Below are positions 11,763 to 23,850 of a DNA stretch of 64,000 nucleotides, piece by piece. The stretch is from Austropuccinia psidii (Eukaryota; Basidiomycota; Pucciniomycetes; Pucciniales; Sphaerophragmiaceae). The notes beneath the pieces were generated by a model, which saw only the letters and a list, made by a program, of their open reading frames with translations, did not search any database and was not told the DNA's origin. The stretch is from the NCBI GenBank assembly GCA_023105745.1, contig JALGQZ010000009.1:18710564-18774563 (forward strand). The letters are read 5' to 3'. Within the stretch, counting starts at the first letter, position 1, and every line of letters begins with the position of its first letter. A program made the translations under genes and the position numbers.

Positions 11763-12227
11763 AATACAGTTGTTTTGATTTTTTTTTCTTATTTTATGGT
11801 TCTTATGCAATGAATCGGTCCCCTTTGGGATTTTAGCCATGTACCATACCCCGTGCCAACCAGGGATGGGGAAGTTTTTTGCCAATAAGTTTCCCCTTAG
11901 TCCCTTTCCCTAGGGGCGGGGAACCGGGGATTCCTCGAAGCGCTGGAATCGGGGGGCAGGCTTACTTGGAATTCACTCTTGGCTTGTCGATCAAGCGATT
12001 ATCGAATGACGCTATGAACGCTCTGTTGATGACGTCACACCATGTCGAAGCTTCCGAAACCCCCGCGTATTCCCCGATGCCCAGGCTCTACGGGACTCAG
12101 GCCTCGACCAGAAGTTTGGGGTCTCATTTCCTGACCAGGTCATTTCTATTGGCAATACAAGTCGGATCCAACAAACCAAAAGAAGATCTCTCCTAACTTA
12201 TCGCTTGCTCCAACGTAGAATTTTATT
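11763..12227. promoter_or_regulatory. SCP2 gene upstream region
   Basis: This region lies between the hAT remnant and the SCP2 start codon. It is richer in GC and CpG than the surrounding transposons, with a G/C-rich stretch at 11905-11960 (GGGGCGGGGAA, GGGGGGCAGG). It holds a consensus CRE palindrome at 12030-12037. The ORF that can be drawn through it has no protein-like features and is not annotated. Confidence 0.4.
12030..12037. promoter_or_regulatory. CRE/ATF site TGACGTCA
   Basis: A perfect 8-bp TGACGTCA palindrome lies about 190 bp upstream of the SCP2 start codon. This is the consensus for CREB/ATF-type bZIP factors, which are widespread in fungi. A chance match in one promoter cannot be excluded. 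Confidence 0.4.
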
Positions 12228-13021
12228 ATGTCGTCTTCTCCCTTGTCAGTTGAAAATTCTATTATTTTTCAAAGTTGGCTTACTTATTTTTGGATCTTTG
12301 ATTAATGGTTCGATCGTCACACTTGACAGAGCAATCGATGGCCTCAAAAGCTCTGCGGTTATTGAATCCGTTGCCAGTAGAGTGTCTAAGGTAAATGGGC
12401 TATAATCATACTCAAATGTTTAGGTCATCATTTTATATCAAAACATTACAGTCATGTCGGAAAATAGCTAGGAAATCTAAGTACTGATTGCTGCAAATTT
12501 GTCCTGCATTTGCCACAAAAATCAGATGTCCGAGGCAGAGAAAAAAGCGCAGATGAAAAAAATCAATGGGGTTTTTCAACTCAATGTTAAAGGTAGTAAC
12601 GGTAAAGAAGGACAATGGACAATTGATTTCAAGAAGGTATATCATGTGCTACCTTATTGAAACCGGCTCCAAACTGGTTTTATTACATAACCCATCAAAC
12701 TGATTTCAAAATTTTGGCTTGTTCGTTACGAAAAAAAGGAAGGCAAGGTCTACTTGGGACCTGCTAAGCCCAAAGCGGATGTCACAATTGCCTTATCGGA
12801 CGACGTGCTGCAGTCGGTGGCCGATGGAAAACTTGGTAGTCAGAAGGCATTCATGAGGTACAGCTTTTTTGGGATTTTAGCAAGTAGCAAGTCAATATGC
12901 CCAATGCATTTAGCTGATCTTGATCAATACAATCTTTAGTGGCCAATTGAAAGTCAAGGGAAATGTGATGCTGGCCACCAAACTTGATATGTTGTTGAAA
13001 GCCTCGAAATCCAAATTATAA
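12228..13021 (+). CDS. SCP2-domain sterol carrier protein (host gene)
   Basis: Small SCP2 proteins bind sterols, fatty acids and acyl-CoA and usually act in peroxisomes. The exons are: a short 5' exon from ATG 12228 (its 3' splice to about 12332 is uncertain), then to 12390, 12526-12636, 12739-12857 and 12940-13021. The last four join in frame through GT-AG introns. The encoded domain reads KKINGVFQLNVK, GQWTIDFKK, ADVTIALSDDVLQ, GKLGSQKAFMSGQLKVKGN and MLATKLDMLLKASKSKL. This is the complete SCP2 fold from the first beta strand to the C-terminal helix. The C-terminal SKL tripeptide is a classical peroxisomal targeting signal type 1. Codon use is less AT-biased than in the neighbouring transposons and no lesion is seen, so it is probably a functional single-domain host gene. 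The N-terminus is the least certain part. Confidence 0.87.
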
Positions 13022-13378
13022 ACGAATCGTTTGGTGTGCCTATTTGTCATTTCAGCTTATTTATTTGAAATAATTTCGCTTCATTTTTGATTAAAAGCAA
13101 GACTTGATGGCTATAGCTTTAGTCTAGCCTTAGAAAGATGCATGTGCCAGCTCATCTAGTTTATCTCTACAACAACAAGCATGTAAATGTATAAAGAAAA
13201 GTGACAGAAATGCATTTTTACAGAAGCTTTTTAATAAAAGAAAGCATTGAAAGGGGTGTTCAATTATTTACTGATCGTCTTTCGCCCTTCCCCTTTGTTC
13301 CAGCTGCGTATCCATGTAGAGGTGCGCCTTGTAAAGCTAGTCAGCACTCCATGAGTGAACCTTTTAACCTCGTGAAAT
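13022..13378. other. SCP2 3' region
   Basis: This stretch follows the SCP2 stop codon and includes T-rich and AT-rich sequence with possible polyadenylation context. An open frame at 13201-13386 has no recognisable motif, though its last part could be an upstream exon of the putative gene that follows. Confidence 0.3.
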
Positions 13379-13790
13379 CAGTTTGTTGACTTCATTGATA
13401 CTTGTGACTCACAACTAAGTGGAGTACAAGCTGCAAGTGGCTTAGAAATCAAGCCAGTGGTAAAAGAATCAGCTCAAAGTTTTCTTCCTGGACATATGTA
13501 TGCTGTGATCTTTGATACATCGGTGGCAAACCCAGACTGCTCTCTCCTAAATAAGGCTGGAGAAGCAAGCAGGCTGCCTAGCTATGTAAGAATTTTTATA
13601 AACAGTAACAAAGGATCCCTGCAACCTGACATCCTTTTATGACTACTGATTTAGTACATGCGGCGATTCAGAAACTGGTTGACTTCCAAATTGAGCCTGG
13701 GCAACGTATACTATCATTCGGGGCGAATATTGCTGTATTTGAACACCAACTGGTTAAAGCTCAAATGGGGGTATTAGAGGCTAGTTGATG
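13379..13790 (+). CDS. Possible small spliced gene of unknown function
   Basis: An open stretch from about 13379 runs to 13585. It encodes a segment with DTCDSQLSGV, KESAQSFLPGHMYAVIFD and NPDCSLLNKAGEAS. A GTAAGA donor and a TTTAG acceptor near 13652 then allow an in-frame second part rich in Trp, Tyr and Arg (RNWLTSKLSLG) that stops near 13787. A different acceptor frame gives another plausible tail, so the 3' end is ambiguous. I do not recognise a family and no start codon is obvious; upstream exons may exist. Base composition is closer to the SCP2 gene than to the retroelements, so it may be a host gene or fragment. Confidence 0.25.
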
Positions 13791-14693
13791 ATGCCAATAA
13801 GCATTAGGAGTTTTATTTACGATATTCCATCACGCGATAGCATTATAATGAAGAAAGCAGTAAGATTTAAGAATTTGATCTTGGCACATTGCTCATTTTG
13901 CTTTACAAGTTTTTATTCACTCTTTATTTTAAAGCTTCTTATTCATCCTTCTTTGATAACAAATACTCTAGCAAGTCATTTAGGGTAGTACTACTTAGGA
14001 GGAGTCATCTCAAGTTGTAATAAATGGAGATTTTCTAAGAGTCTTTTAACCTATATAGATATACATACTACGGCTGCAAACAACACCTGGACCTAAGGCC
14101 CAGCTGCATATATTCCTAAAAACGTAGCATAGTCTTGGACCTGCGGCCCACTTAGTATAATACAGCAACTTTCATTTTTTTTGCAAAAACTAGTGGCCAC
14201 AGAACCTATAGAAAAAGTTATGTGGTGAAACTGTATTTCTTTTTTTGGTATATAGTACTAGGACAATGCCCACTGCCTGATCCTCTGGCCCAGGAAGATA
14301 TAATTCTCTCATAGAAAAACATATGGAAGCATTGTCTTTTCAACATACATTATTTCTCCAATTGAAAAGTTTGGGTAATGACACATGGTTTTGTTTCACT
14401 ATTTCAAGCTCAAAATATCAACAGAACTTAAAGAAGAAATATTCCACAGTATAAAATACATTCATTTTCTACACTTTATCACATATTCACATTAAAATTT
14501 AAAAATAAATGTAAGAACACTTGTAAAGATCTCAATTTATCTAATAGGAAGATATTTATTAAAGCTTACAAAGAAAAAACTACAAGAGTTTATTTCCTAA
14601 CACTTTTAAAATACTTATTTGAAAACAGAATTCTTAACTTCACTACTTCTCCTTTGTTTTGGTTCAATATTACTCATTATTCCTTTGTTTATT
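13791..14693. other. AT-rich region, possible decayed repeat ends
   Basis: No gene is supported. Three short GC-rich interruptions (near 14092, 14135 and 14285) share the pattern ACCT or TCCT followed by GGCCCA. They look like repeated pieces of an old element end, but no unit could be defined. Confidence 0.3.
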
Positions 14694-14858
14694 TTTTGAA
14701 GCTAGTTGAAAGTGCCACATAGAGCTATCCATTGAAAGAAACCTCCTCTTGAAGATGAATTCCTACAGTCCCAAAAGTTTGACCTTTCAATTTATGTAAA
14801 GTAAAACTAAAGGCCATATGGATTGATAATTTCCTGCATCTCAATTTAAATGAAAGTG
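14694..14858 (-). pseudogene. Helitron/PIF1-type helicase C-terminal remnant
   Basis: On the minus strand this segment reads SIHMAFSFTLHKLKGQTF, then TVGIHLQEEVSFNG, a stop, then LYVALS. This matches the C-terminal helicase motifs of PIF1-like and Helitron RepHel proteins, whose consensus has A-T-I-N-K-Q-GQT-VGI-L-V-F-GQLYVALSR. The Gln of GQLYVALS is replaced by a TAG stop and the final Arg is lost. Only about 55 codons remain and the flanks are AT-rich and unreadable. It is most likely the end of a Helitron ORF. Confidence 0.65.
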
Positions 14859-15202
14859 CTGTCTAAAAATATGTATGAATCATTAGTTTCTCACTCATTA
14901 TAATATTGGTTTCCTTATGAATAAGGAATAAGAATACTAAAATGATTACAACAATGAAATATATTGTGATTATGGAATAAAATAACTAGAATATAATTAT
15001 ATAATATAAAAATCAAAAGGAATTAATGTATTCAAAACCCAATTCCTATCATTACCAGAAAATACTAATTGTGTAAAAAGTTGCTTTTTTAAAAATAAAT
15101 AAAATTTAATAACTGCAATATTACTTGTATTGAAGCTATAAATAATATAAATACCATTTCTATCATAAAAATAATAATTGATGAAGCTTTTAAGAAAGCC
15201 TT

Positions 15203-16991
15203 TGTGAGCCTTTGAGATATGAACACATATTGGAAAAGGTGACAAAAAAACATTACAAAACCTATTTTAATAATAAGAATTGAAATTTTAATCTTAAACA
15301 AAGTAAAAAAAAGTCATAAACAGGCATAAATGCTTGCTTATCTCACAAACCAAATAATAAACATCTACAAAAATTTACATCATTGGATTCCCCATCAAAA
15401 AATTAATATATGAAATCTTGATTTAATATCTGTAGATCCAATACTTACTGAGAGAACCTGAATGTATCCACTTTTATGATCAGTGTGTATATTCATGGTT
15501 TTAAGCTCATATATTTTGGATTACTAATGATAAATAGTTTATTAAAAAACAAAGTTACCACACAATAGCTGTTAAAATAAGGATATAAGCTTTATTCGGA
15601 AATCTAAAAACAAGGTTATAAAATATAAGGAGGTATTAGTCAGAACAGCAATATCTGTTGACCTCTCAAAAACAAAAGTGGTCCAAAATTCATATAAATT
15701 ACATATTCAGATTCTAATATTTGATAAGTTAATAGTGAATTAATCTTTATCATGATATAAAAGTTAAAACCCCATGAGATGATGGATTAAAGTCTAAAAT
15801 AGTAAATTATGACAGAAATGTAGAGTGACAAGAAAAATCATCAAAAATGGAGTTTTTATGTCATAATAAAATAATCTTGGAATGCTAGTGAGGACATTCC
15901 AAGGTATCAGAATTCATCCTCTGAATTTCTTTAGCATAAATTAATTCAAATTTATTGGAGGCTAAAGTTTAGGCTTAAAAATGATCATTTATGATCATTA
16001 ACTCCAACCTTATTTCAAGATCAAAACTAAAATAAGAGATAAAACTGGTGAATATTATTACTTTATAATGAAAACTAGTGTAATCCATGAAAAAAAATTA
16101 TTTTTCAAGGTTATGATGTCATAAAATTAGAGGTATATTGGTAACTCTAAAAAATGGCGTAGTAATGAGATAAAAAGGCTTAATAATGATTTAATCATCA
16201 CCAAACCTTAAAATAATAATAAATTTCAGTGGATAAAATAGGTACACTTCTAGTAGAAGGAAGTCTCTTTAATATAAAAGGACCTCTTCTTCCTCTGTTT
16301 CCCCTTAAGATGCAACAAATACAATACAATCATTAAATAAAAGGTAAATTTCTTTATCCTCCAATATAAAAGTCTTACATCATTGAATACAAAAGCTGTA
16401 TTATATATCAATCACTATTTTATACTTGATTAAATGAATTTTATATTTTTATTTGTTGAATTCTCTTAAAATCTCTAAATCCACAAAAAACAGTATAATT
16501 TGTAATTATCTCTATTTTTTATTTTAAATACAATTTAAAGAAGTTGTATTAACATTCTTAGGGGTAAGGATTCAGAATTATTATCTTTAGTCTTGAAACA
16601 AGGTTATTTTATCTTTATCATTATTCTTAATAAGTCTAATATTAGTATAAATAGTATTTATATTAATGTACAACTTTAATATTGGTAATATTATTTATCT
16701 TAATTGTTATTTATTATTAAGTATCAATCTTCTACTCATTTATCAATTTTTTGTAACATTAATAAATTGTCATAACTATATTAATATATTCAGCTTATTA
16801 TTCTATTTTTATAATATATTTATATCATATTATTATTTCTTAATATTATGATCAATTTTACACCATAATTATAATATATCTTTATTATTATGATTATTTT
16901 TAATCTTATTATTCATTAAATTAGGACTTTCATAGTACAATAGGTCAAATTTTAGTAATTCTTACTTATTGTCTCATACTCAAACCTCAGA
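15203..16991 (+). mobile_element. Old solo LTR, Gypsy family, TSD GCCTT
   Basis: The block starts TGTGAGCCTTTGAGATATG and ends AAACCTCAGA. It aligns along its length with the intact Gypsy LTRs at 24965 and 33616, sharing segments such as the GTATATTCA... region near 15490, AAAGTTACCACA near 15553, TTACAAGAAAAATCATCA and GATTCCCCAT. It is clearly diverged from them. Immediate flanks are GCCTT at 15198-15202 and GCCTT at 16992-16996, a perfect 5-bp duplication typical of Ty3/Gypsy integration. With no internal region present, it is a solo LTR left by LTR-LTR recombination. Confidence 0.8.
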
Positions 16992-16996
16992 GCCTT

Positions 16997-19900
16997 ACTC
17001 TAACTATTTCAGATAAAAGTTTCAAAATATCTTTCCCCTGAAACAGTAAATAAAACTAGTTTTCATTATAGTTACAACAATCAAAGTACTGATATTACAA
17101 ATTTTACCATTTGTAGGTGGATTTGAGTTCTCAAATAAAATTCACAGAATAAAACACAACATTGATATTTTCACTATGAAACTAGCTCATTATAGTATAA
17201 GTATATTTCATACTTAGCTTTAAACGATTTCTCAATTCAATAATAAAGCTTTTACCTTTTGTATTTTAGTATTTTTCTGATTTTGTGAGGTCTGAGGAAG
17301 AATTGAGCAAGAAGGGGTCTTTTTATATTGAATGGTATTCTTCCTGATGAGCTAAAGGATGATAGAAAGGATAATAGAATAAATTCAAGAAATCTCTCAA
17401 CTGGAAAAAATTAATTCTTCATTATTTATAGGTGATTACATCATAATTATATCACATTATCTCATCATAGAGCCATTATTTTAGGTTCCCTCTATGAGCT
17501 TAATTGATTGAAAAAATAGGAATAAAAATACTTAAGTTCAATTGCTTTTCTTATTTCAAGCATAAAAATGCTAGCTTTCACCAATAGTATTTTTCTTTAT
17601 AAGCCTTGAAACTTAACTTAAGATCATTATTAATAACCCAAGATGATAATTGTTTACTTTAGGTTTGATCCTGCATAGCATTCAAGTTAATCAAGCATCA
17701 CCATGCATAGATTCAATTCTTATATTTTATAATTTCCTTACTAAGGGTAAATAAAGATTTCATTACATCATTATGCCTATTATTTTAATTATTTTGCTTT
17801 TAAGTAGTCTTTTCTTTCAAATTGTACTATTCATCACTTTGAAACATGATTCCTCAGAATTCCACTCTGATAATCATGACATATTTTATGTAATTCTTAA
17901 AAAGAGAGTTAGTATAATATTGCTGTGGCATTTATTTTGAGCTTAGACCACGCTCGTGTAATAATTCAAATATTTGACTATGAAACTAAAGTTATATAAA
18001 TCTAATTTTATCATTTTATTATGCCTGTTCTTATTTTACAAATAAAAAAATCTAAAAACATTCAGAATTAAATATTATAAAATTTAATTAGAAAATAATT
18101 CTATAACATTAAAATTATAAATAATATATATTTACATAAAGTGATGAATGTATATGAATCCAATAATAATATTACCAATATTTAATATTATGTATTATAA
18201 TTATTTTTTATTAAAAATATAGCAATAATAATATTCTAATTAGTCTAAATGAAGTAATTTTAAACTGAAATAAGCTGCTTATGAATAAATAACTATAATA
18301 TTATGATAATATTATAAATATAAATAAAGAATAATAAGAGGAGAATACCTCCTCATTAATAAGGAAATATTATCATTGTCAAAAAAATCAAAAAAATAGT
18401 ATTTTAAGGATATTTATAAGTAAAAAATTCAGAAATACATATAAGGGTGGATTTAATTTTACAGAAGCACAAATTTAACTATAAAAGTAGATTTATCAAT
18501 TTATAATGAAATATTGTTATATTTTTAAAAATAACCATTAAAATATTCTTTCTTTATGATTAAAATGAAATAGGTATATTGAAACTATTATTATTAATAG
18601 TTATTTAATATGCTATATTATATCAAGCTGGGGTCGATTCTGAGGATTTTTGACGGTGTTTGGAGGTATTTTTTTTACCAAAAAGTTGCTCTAAGTTGAT
18701 CAAGAGTACCACTATCAATTTCAGTGTTCAGAATACTCCAAAAACGCTTAGTTTATAGCTTTAAAACTAAAACACACTAAATCTAGTCTTATAAAAAGGT
18801 TTCAGTAGTCATATTCGAAGATTATGAAGCCAAGAGAAGCTTCATTGATATAATAGTTGATAAATAATATTAATTTAATATTAGTACAACTTATTCAATC
18901 TCAAATCAGCTATATGAACAAAATCATCTTAGATTCATGAGACTATTTTACAGTAATTAGTTCTATTTCAAAATTTTGCTCAATTCTTCACAATTCAAAA
19001 CATTTCTTAATTTTAATCTCAATGAGCCACAAATTTTGTCCTAATGTTTTTTTACAACATAAATATAGTTTATAAAAATTTGATGGACTTTCATGAGTGA
19101 AATGTATCCTACTTATGCTCAAATTTAAATTTGAATATTACTATATCAGGAAATGAGCCTATTCTAACTATCGGTGGAACTGTTTCAAATTCCTGTATGT
19201 ATATTTGAAAATTGGGGTGAATAGGTTTTGGAATATAGACTTTAACATATCCTATTTTCATACAAATGAATAAGCAATAAAAAATGTTTGACATATGGCA
19301 AAAATTTGAGTTTTTACTTGAACCTTTCATTTTGGTAAGTTTTTTAAGTTTGAATCTTAATTCAAGCTTTAAGGTTAGCTTATTTATGAGGTTTTAGCTT
19401 CAAATAAAAGTCAAAAATTAATATGAAATTAGATTTATCTGCAGAACCTTAATTAAGGTTGGACAACGTCAAACACCACTCTATGCATATTAAAAAAGCT
19501 TGGTACCCTGGCACCTTTTATGAGAATGTCTTTGGAGCACCTTTTTTGGGGATTTTGACCTTTTTGTTTATTAAAAGCCATGCTATGGAATTTCAAACTT
19601 AGTCTAAAGAAGGGGCCACAGGATTTAACACCTGTATGATAAATCCAAGGCTAATTTTGAAACTACACACCGAACCTTAATTTTACCACTTTTTGGTAAA
19701 TTAAGCTATAAATGGTGTAACTTTATTTTAGTCTATCTTTAGTCGAGCTTAATAGAAGTGAAAAATTCTTAAGATTATATTGCAGCCTTTGTATTCCAAA
19801 ATATTGAATCAATGGTAGAATACCCTATGCTATGACTCTAGGTAAAGTTGGATGAAGAACAAAATGGTGCAATAAAATTATTATTCAAAAATACAATTCA

Positions 19901-20408
19901 ATATCTTCTATATTTGAATAAACTCTTAACTGTATTGTTTTTAATTTAATGAAAAATTGACTTTTAGTAAGGAATTTCTTTGGTGTAAAATATTTCTCAG
20001 GGATCAAAATAATGGTAAACTGGTATGATTATTTACATTAAATATCTCTTCACTACTCTGATCTTTGTCAATAAGCTTCTGAATAAAGATCATAACTCTA
20101 TCTTTAAGGAAATGAAAGGAGTACTTAATCTATGAATCATTGATCTATCATATGTGAACAAAGAGATATGGGCTAAAAAACATCAATATATGCACTGATC
20201 ATTAAGATTTTATATGCACAGGTACCTCGGTAAGTATTGCATTTAAAGATATGTAATAAAATAATGGATGTATTTAATTTTGGATGGGAAATCCAATTTA
20301 ATAATAAATTTCACATGTGTATTTATGAGATTTCTGAGATGAACAAAATTTATATCTTTTTTATGTTCTTTTTTATACATGACACCGGTATTTCCCCAAT
20401 ATAGAGTA
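16997..20408. other. AT-rich decayed sequence, no gene seen
   Basis: This long AT-rich stretch has only short random ORFs. Parts (17290-17540 and 19440-19700) look like eroded LTR sequence. One example is a GGTACCCTGGCACCTTTT segment near 19500, which resembles GGTACCCTGGCTCTCTTT near 55188 in the LTR at 53714-55706. I could not define borders or a TSD. Confidence 0.35.
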
Positions 20409-20416
20409 ATTGTAAA
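20409..20416. repeat. Left target-site duplication of the giant MULE
   Basis: ATTGTAAA directly precedes the left terminal repeat. Its partner ATTGTAAG directly follows the right repeat at 48777-48784. Confidence 0.7.
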
Positions 20417-20556
20417 GGGGAGTGATATTTCCACACCTCAACCTAAAACTTATGCCTACACCTATGGATAAAATTGTCGATTCAGATATGCCTTCATGCC
20501 TTTAATGGATGTAGTTTGCTAAATCCACGCATCCAAGTGATTACTAAATCCACACC
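20417..20556 (+). repeat. Left terminal inverted repeat of the giant MULE
   Basis: It begins GGGGAGTGATATTTCCA and matches the reverse complement of 48637-48776 through its whole length with scattered substitutions. Shared blocks include CCTCAACCTAAA, ATAAAATTGT-GATTCAGATATGCCTTCA, and ATCCAAGT-ATTACTAAATCCAC. Internally it holds two copies of CTAAATCCAC. Confidence 0.85.
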
Positions 20557-20746
20557 CCAATTTTTTTTAATCCAAAAGAACTATAATTTCACAGTTACCC
20601 ACTTTCAATTTTGATGTTCATATGAGTCTCTAAGAAAAGTTTTTATAGCTCAACATATGTCAAAGTACGTGCTACAGTTGTTCTTACATGAAAGAAATAA
20701 CCACCATAAGGACAGGAAAATAAAATCCAATCATAGATTTGAATGA

Positions 20747-23261
20747 TTAAAAATGTACACACCTTGCCAAAGTATGCTTCCTCTGTTGTACCTGTAATTA
20801 ATAAATATAAAATAAGTGGTTCTAAATTTTTCATTAACTAAAACTTCTTATGAATTAACATACCCTTTGCATGTTTATCTCCACTGTATCAGGTGATATA
20901 AAATGGTATGCCATTACATTTTTCCTTTGTCCAATACAATGTAGCCAATCAATAGCTTGATATTCACCAGCTGGATTCTAATGAGGCTCCTAGACATATA
21001 TTAGATATGTAAGTTATATTAAAATATCCCCTCATGGTCATAAAATCATAATTCATAACATTATAAATACCACGTCTGTACAAGTTATATTCAGGCCAAC
21101 CCCTGCAGCCCCTATTGAAGCCACAAGTACTTCTACATTGTTGTTTTCCTTGAATTTCTGAAGTTCTGCCTCCTGTGTAGCTTGGCCTATTGTTCTGTCA
21201 ACATGTGTAAAAATAATCTTATTGTTTTCTAATATAATTCCAATCCTACCAGTTTATCACAAATAATTGTCAATTAAAAGCTTCATAATTATCAAAGGAG
21301 AGCTAAAAAACAGAAGATTAATAGAAAACATAAGGGAAATAACCAAAATTACAAATCGAGAAATGTTGTAAACTGTGAAAAAATCACTGATTTTGGGGTT
21401 GAATTTTTAATGTTGTGGCATGATAAAAGAATTTTCAGGAGCCTCTGAATCTTAGTGCTTTGTAGACATGTTTGGACATCAAAAAGTGTTGTTACAGTAC
21501 AACTAAAAAAACTCCCTTCTATCTGTGTCTCATATGGTGAGATCATACCTTCAATAACATATATAATTTCACTAAGCAAGTGATGATTGCAACAAAGGCA
21601 AAGCTTGTTTATATACTTGAAGAACATTTCTGCGCCTTGATGAGATGATGATAAGAGCTCTTTGTAAATCTCATTATATCTATCTAACATCCAATCTGAG
21701 AGAGGTTAATGGATATAATCATGATTAATCTCAGGTAGATCATTTAAAATGCTGTCCTTTTTTCTTTGTAGAGAAAGATGCCTCAGGCATAACTGAAGGG
21801 GGCTATAATTTACTTTTTTGAGCTCTTCCAATATATCTGGTACCCAATTCTCTTGTTTTTCACCTTGAGGTGCTGTAATGAAGGTGATTAAGCTCATTAA
21901 GTCATTTATACTGTTTTGAATAGGTAACTGTCAGGTAAATGCATCTGGATGTTTTGATTGCCCCAATAGCTTTGGAGAAAGCTGACCCCTGACCTCTTAT
22001 CTGACTAGGTATGTCAATTTAATTTATATATCTTTAATATGGATTCCACAATTTATAAATAATAAGCTGAAAAACTCACTGGGCCTCATCTAAGACAACT
22101 TGGTACCATTCACTATGGTAAATCCAAGAGCTTTCTATATTATTAGGCTTACTAAACTCATGGGCTAAAAAATGATAGCTGGATATTACAATATCAGCTT
22201 CAGACCATTTTTTCAGTCCAATCTCCTTTCTTTTCTTCCCATGATAGGTGACAATCTTTAGTTGGGATATGTCTGTGTGTAATTTGAATTCATCTTCCCA
22301 ATTCTTTATCAAACAAGGTAAGCATATTATGAGTGTGGAGTGTTTTTGTTTTTTATTAAGAAAACGTATGGATGGTGTAATATCTCTTTTGGAATTTTCA
22401 AGAGTCATACATATGAGTGATATGAACTGAACTGATTTTCCTAGTTCCATGTCATCTGCAAGCAGACAGCCCAAAGGAGTATGGCTGAAGGAGTCTTGGA
22501 GGTCATTTACTTGCTTCTGTGTGATGCTATGTATCAAATTTATCCTTGTAGATGAGGATGATGGTTTACTTAACCACAGAGAATTTGCCGATTTTCCATT
22601 TGGGGCTTCCCTATCCAGGAGAAATGTTAATCCTTTGTTTTGATGAGGCTTGAGTGATGAATTTAAGAATGGTATTAGGGATTGCATTTGTGGAAGGTCA
22701 TTCCCACTTGGAATCTTGAGGAGCTGTGAGTGAAACTCAGGTGACAACAATACATTCTGAGAAGAGATAACCAGCTTGGGCTCCAGGTGTGAGTTAAGCG
22801 AACACCCACAATGTTCAGAGCTGTTGTATGTGGCTGGTTGGTGAATTAATATTGAATTCTGCCTAATGAGGTCAAATATATCAATGCTTGCTGAGGAAAA
22901 CGAAAAAAATAAACATTACTATTGGAACAGTGATGTTTATATTGTTGTAAAGGTTAAACTTGAGAAAGATTTCCATGAATACTTTCTGGTTGGGGTTTTT
23001 TTCTAGATTTGTATGCCACATGCCAGAAGGCCCACAGGATATAAATAAATTGGAATAACCCAATAATGGTAACAGTGCAGAGGTGACATTGAGGTGAAGG
23101 CTACCCCAAGCTTCTCTTTGATGTCGTTTATACAAGAACAAATTTTGAATTTTATGACATAAGAAAATCCAATCATCCTGTGGAAAAGGTTTCTGAATGG
23201 GATTAGTGAGGCATACATGGGTTTTCAATATACCAAGGCAATATGGCTTGGAAGAATTCAT
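20747..23261 (-). pseudogene. SNF2-family (RAD5/RAD16-like) helicase, broken, copy 2
   Basis: This belongs to the same family as the gene at 559-2990 and has the same N-terminal mini-domain: PLLGYSNLFISCGPSGMWHTN here against the aligned CGPGGAWIEN in copy 1. In order from 23261 downward it shows an exon 1 domain; motif I LLADDMELGKS (Gly to Glu in GLGKT, near 22450); CLPCLIKNWEDE; DEAQ with a splice site at 22076; a damaged LTGTP motif near 21930 where about two bases are lost; CNHHLLSEII; SVIFSQFTTFLDL; GAAGVGLN near 21100; and a degenerate motif VI reading DWLHCIGQ, both key Arg replaced. It ends with stop 20749-20747. Base composition is far more AT-rich than copy 1. It is transcribed outward to the left end of the MULE, as expected for element cargo. 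ATPase activity is very unlikely. Confidence 0.85.
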
Positions 23262-23850
23262 ATTTCAAAAAAATATTCAGTTTGATCTGGAAAGGAATGA
23301 ATTATAAATGAAATGAAATGGAGAGTGAGAATATATACTAAAGTAATTTTTAGAATAATCAGGCTGGCTTGTGGTTTGCTAGTTCTATTTGTATTATAAG
23401 GAATTTCACATGAGGTTCAATGAAATATTGTTTGAGTGACACGTGAGGCTTCAATTGTTATTTCTGATTCATAGCTTGAGTGCATGGCAGATGAAGATAT
23501 TATTTGACAATCAGAATATCATGAGATCAATTCTGCATTTCTTTGCCACACGCTTTATCAATTATGGGGATGGATGCTTATCTTCACATATTTTTTGATC
23601 AATTGGGTGATTTTTTAACGTAATCATCATTTTATATTAATCTGGAAGAGAGAGAAAGCAGGTCAATTTAGAGAGGCAAGAAAATTTATTCTTGGATATG
23701 GCAATATAAGTGTATAATGCTCTCCATGAGAAGAATCTTGCTATTTGAAGTCCTGACTTTGAACAGAATGCATGAAGGACATTCCCCAGTATACTTAACA
23801 AAGTATGTTGCAAAAATGTCACCAAATGAAAATTTGTACTCAAGTTTGCA

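Noticed and set aside
15089..16851. Short hydrophobic ORFs in AT-rich DNA (for example 15301-15089 and 16666-16851)
   Set aside because: They lie inside the solo LTR and reflect base composition, not genes.
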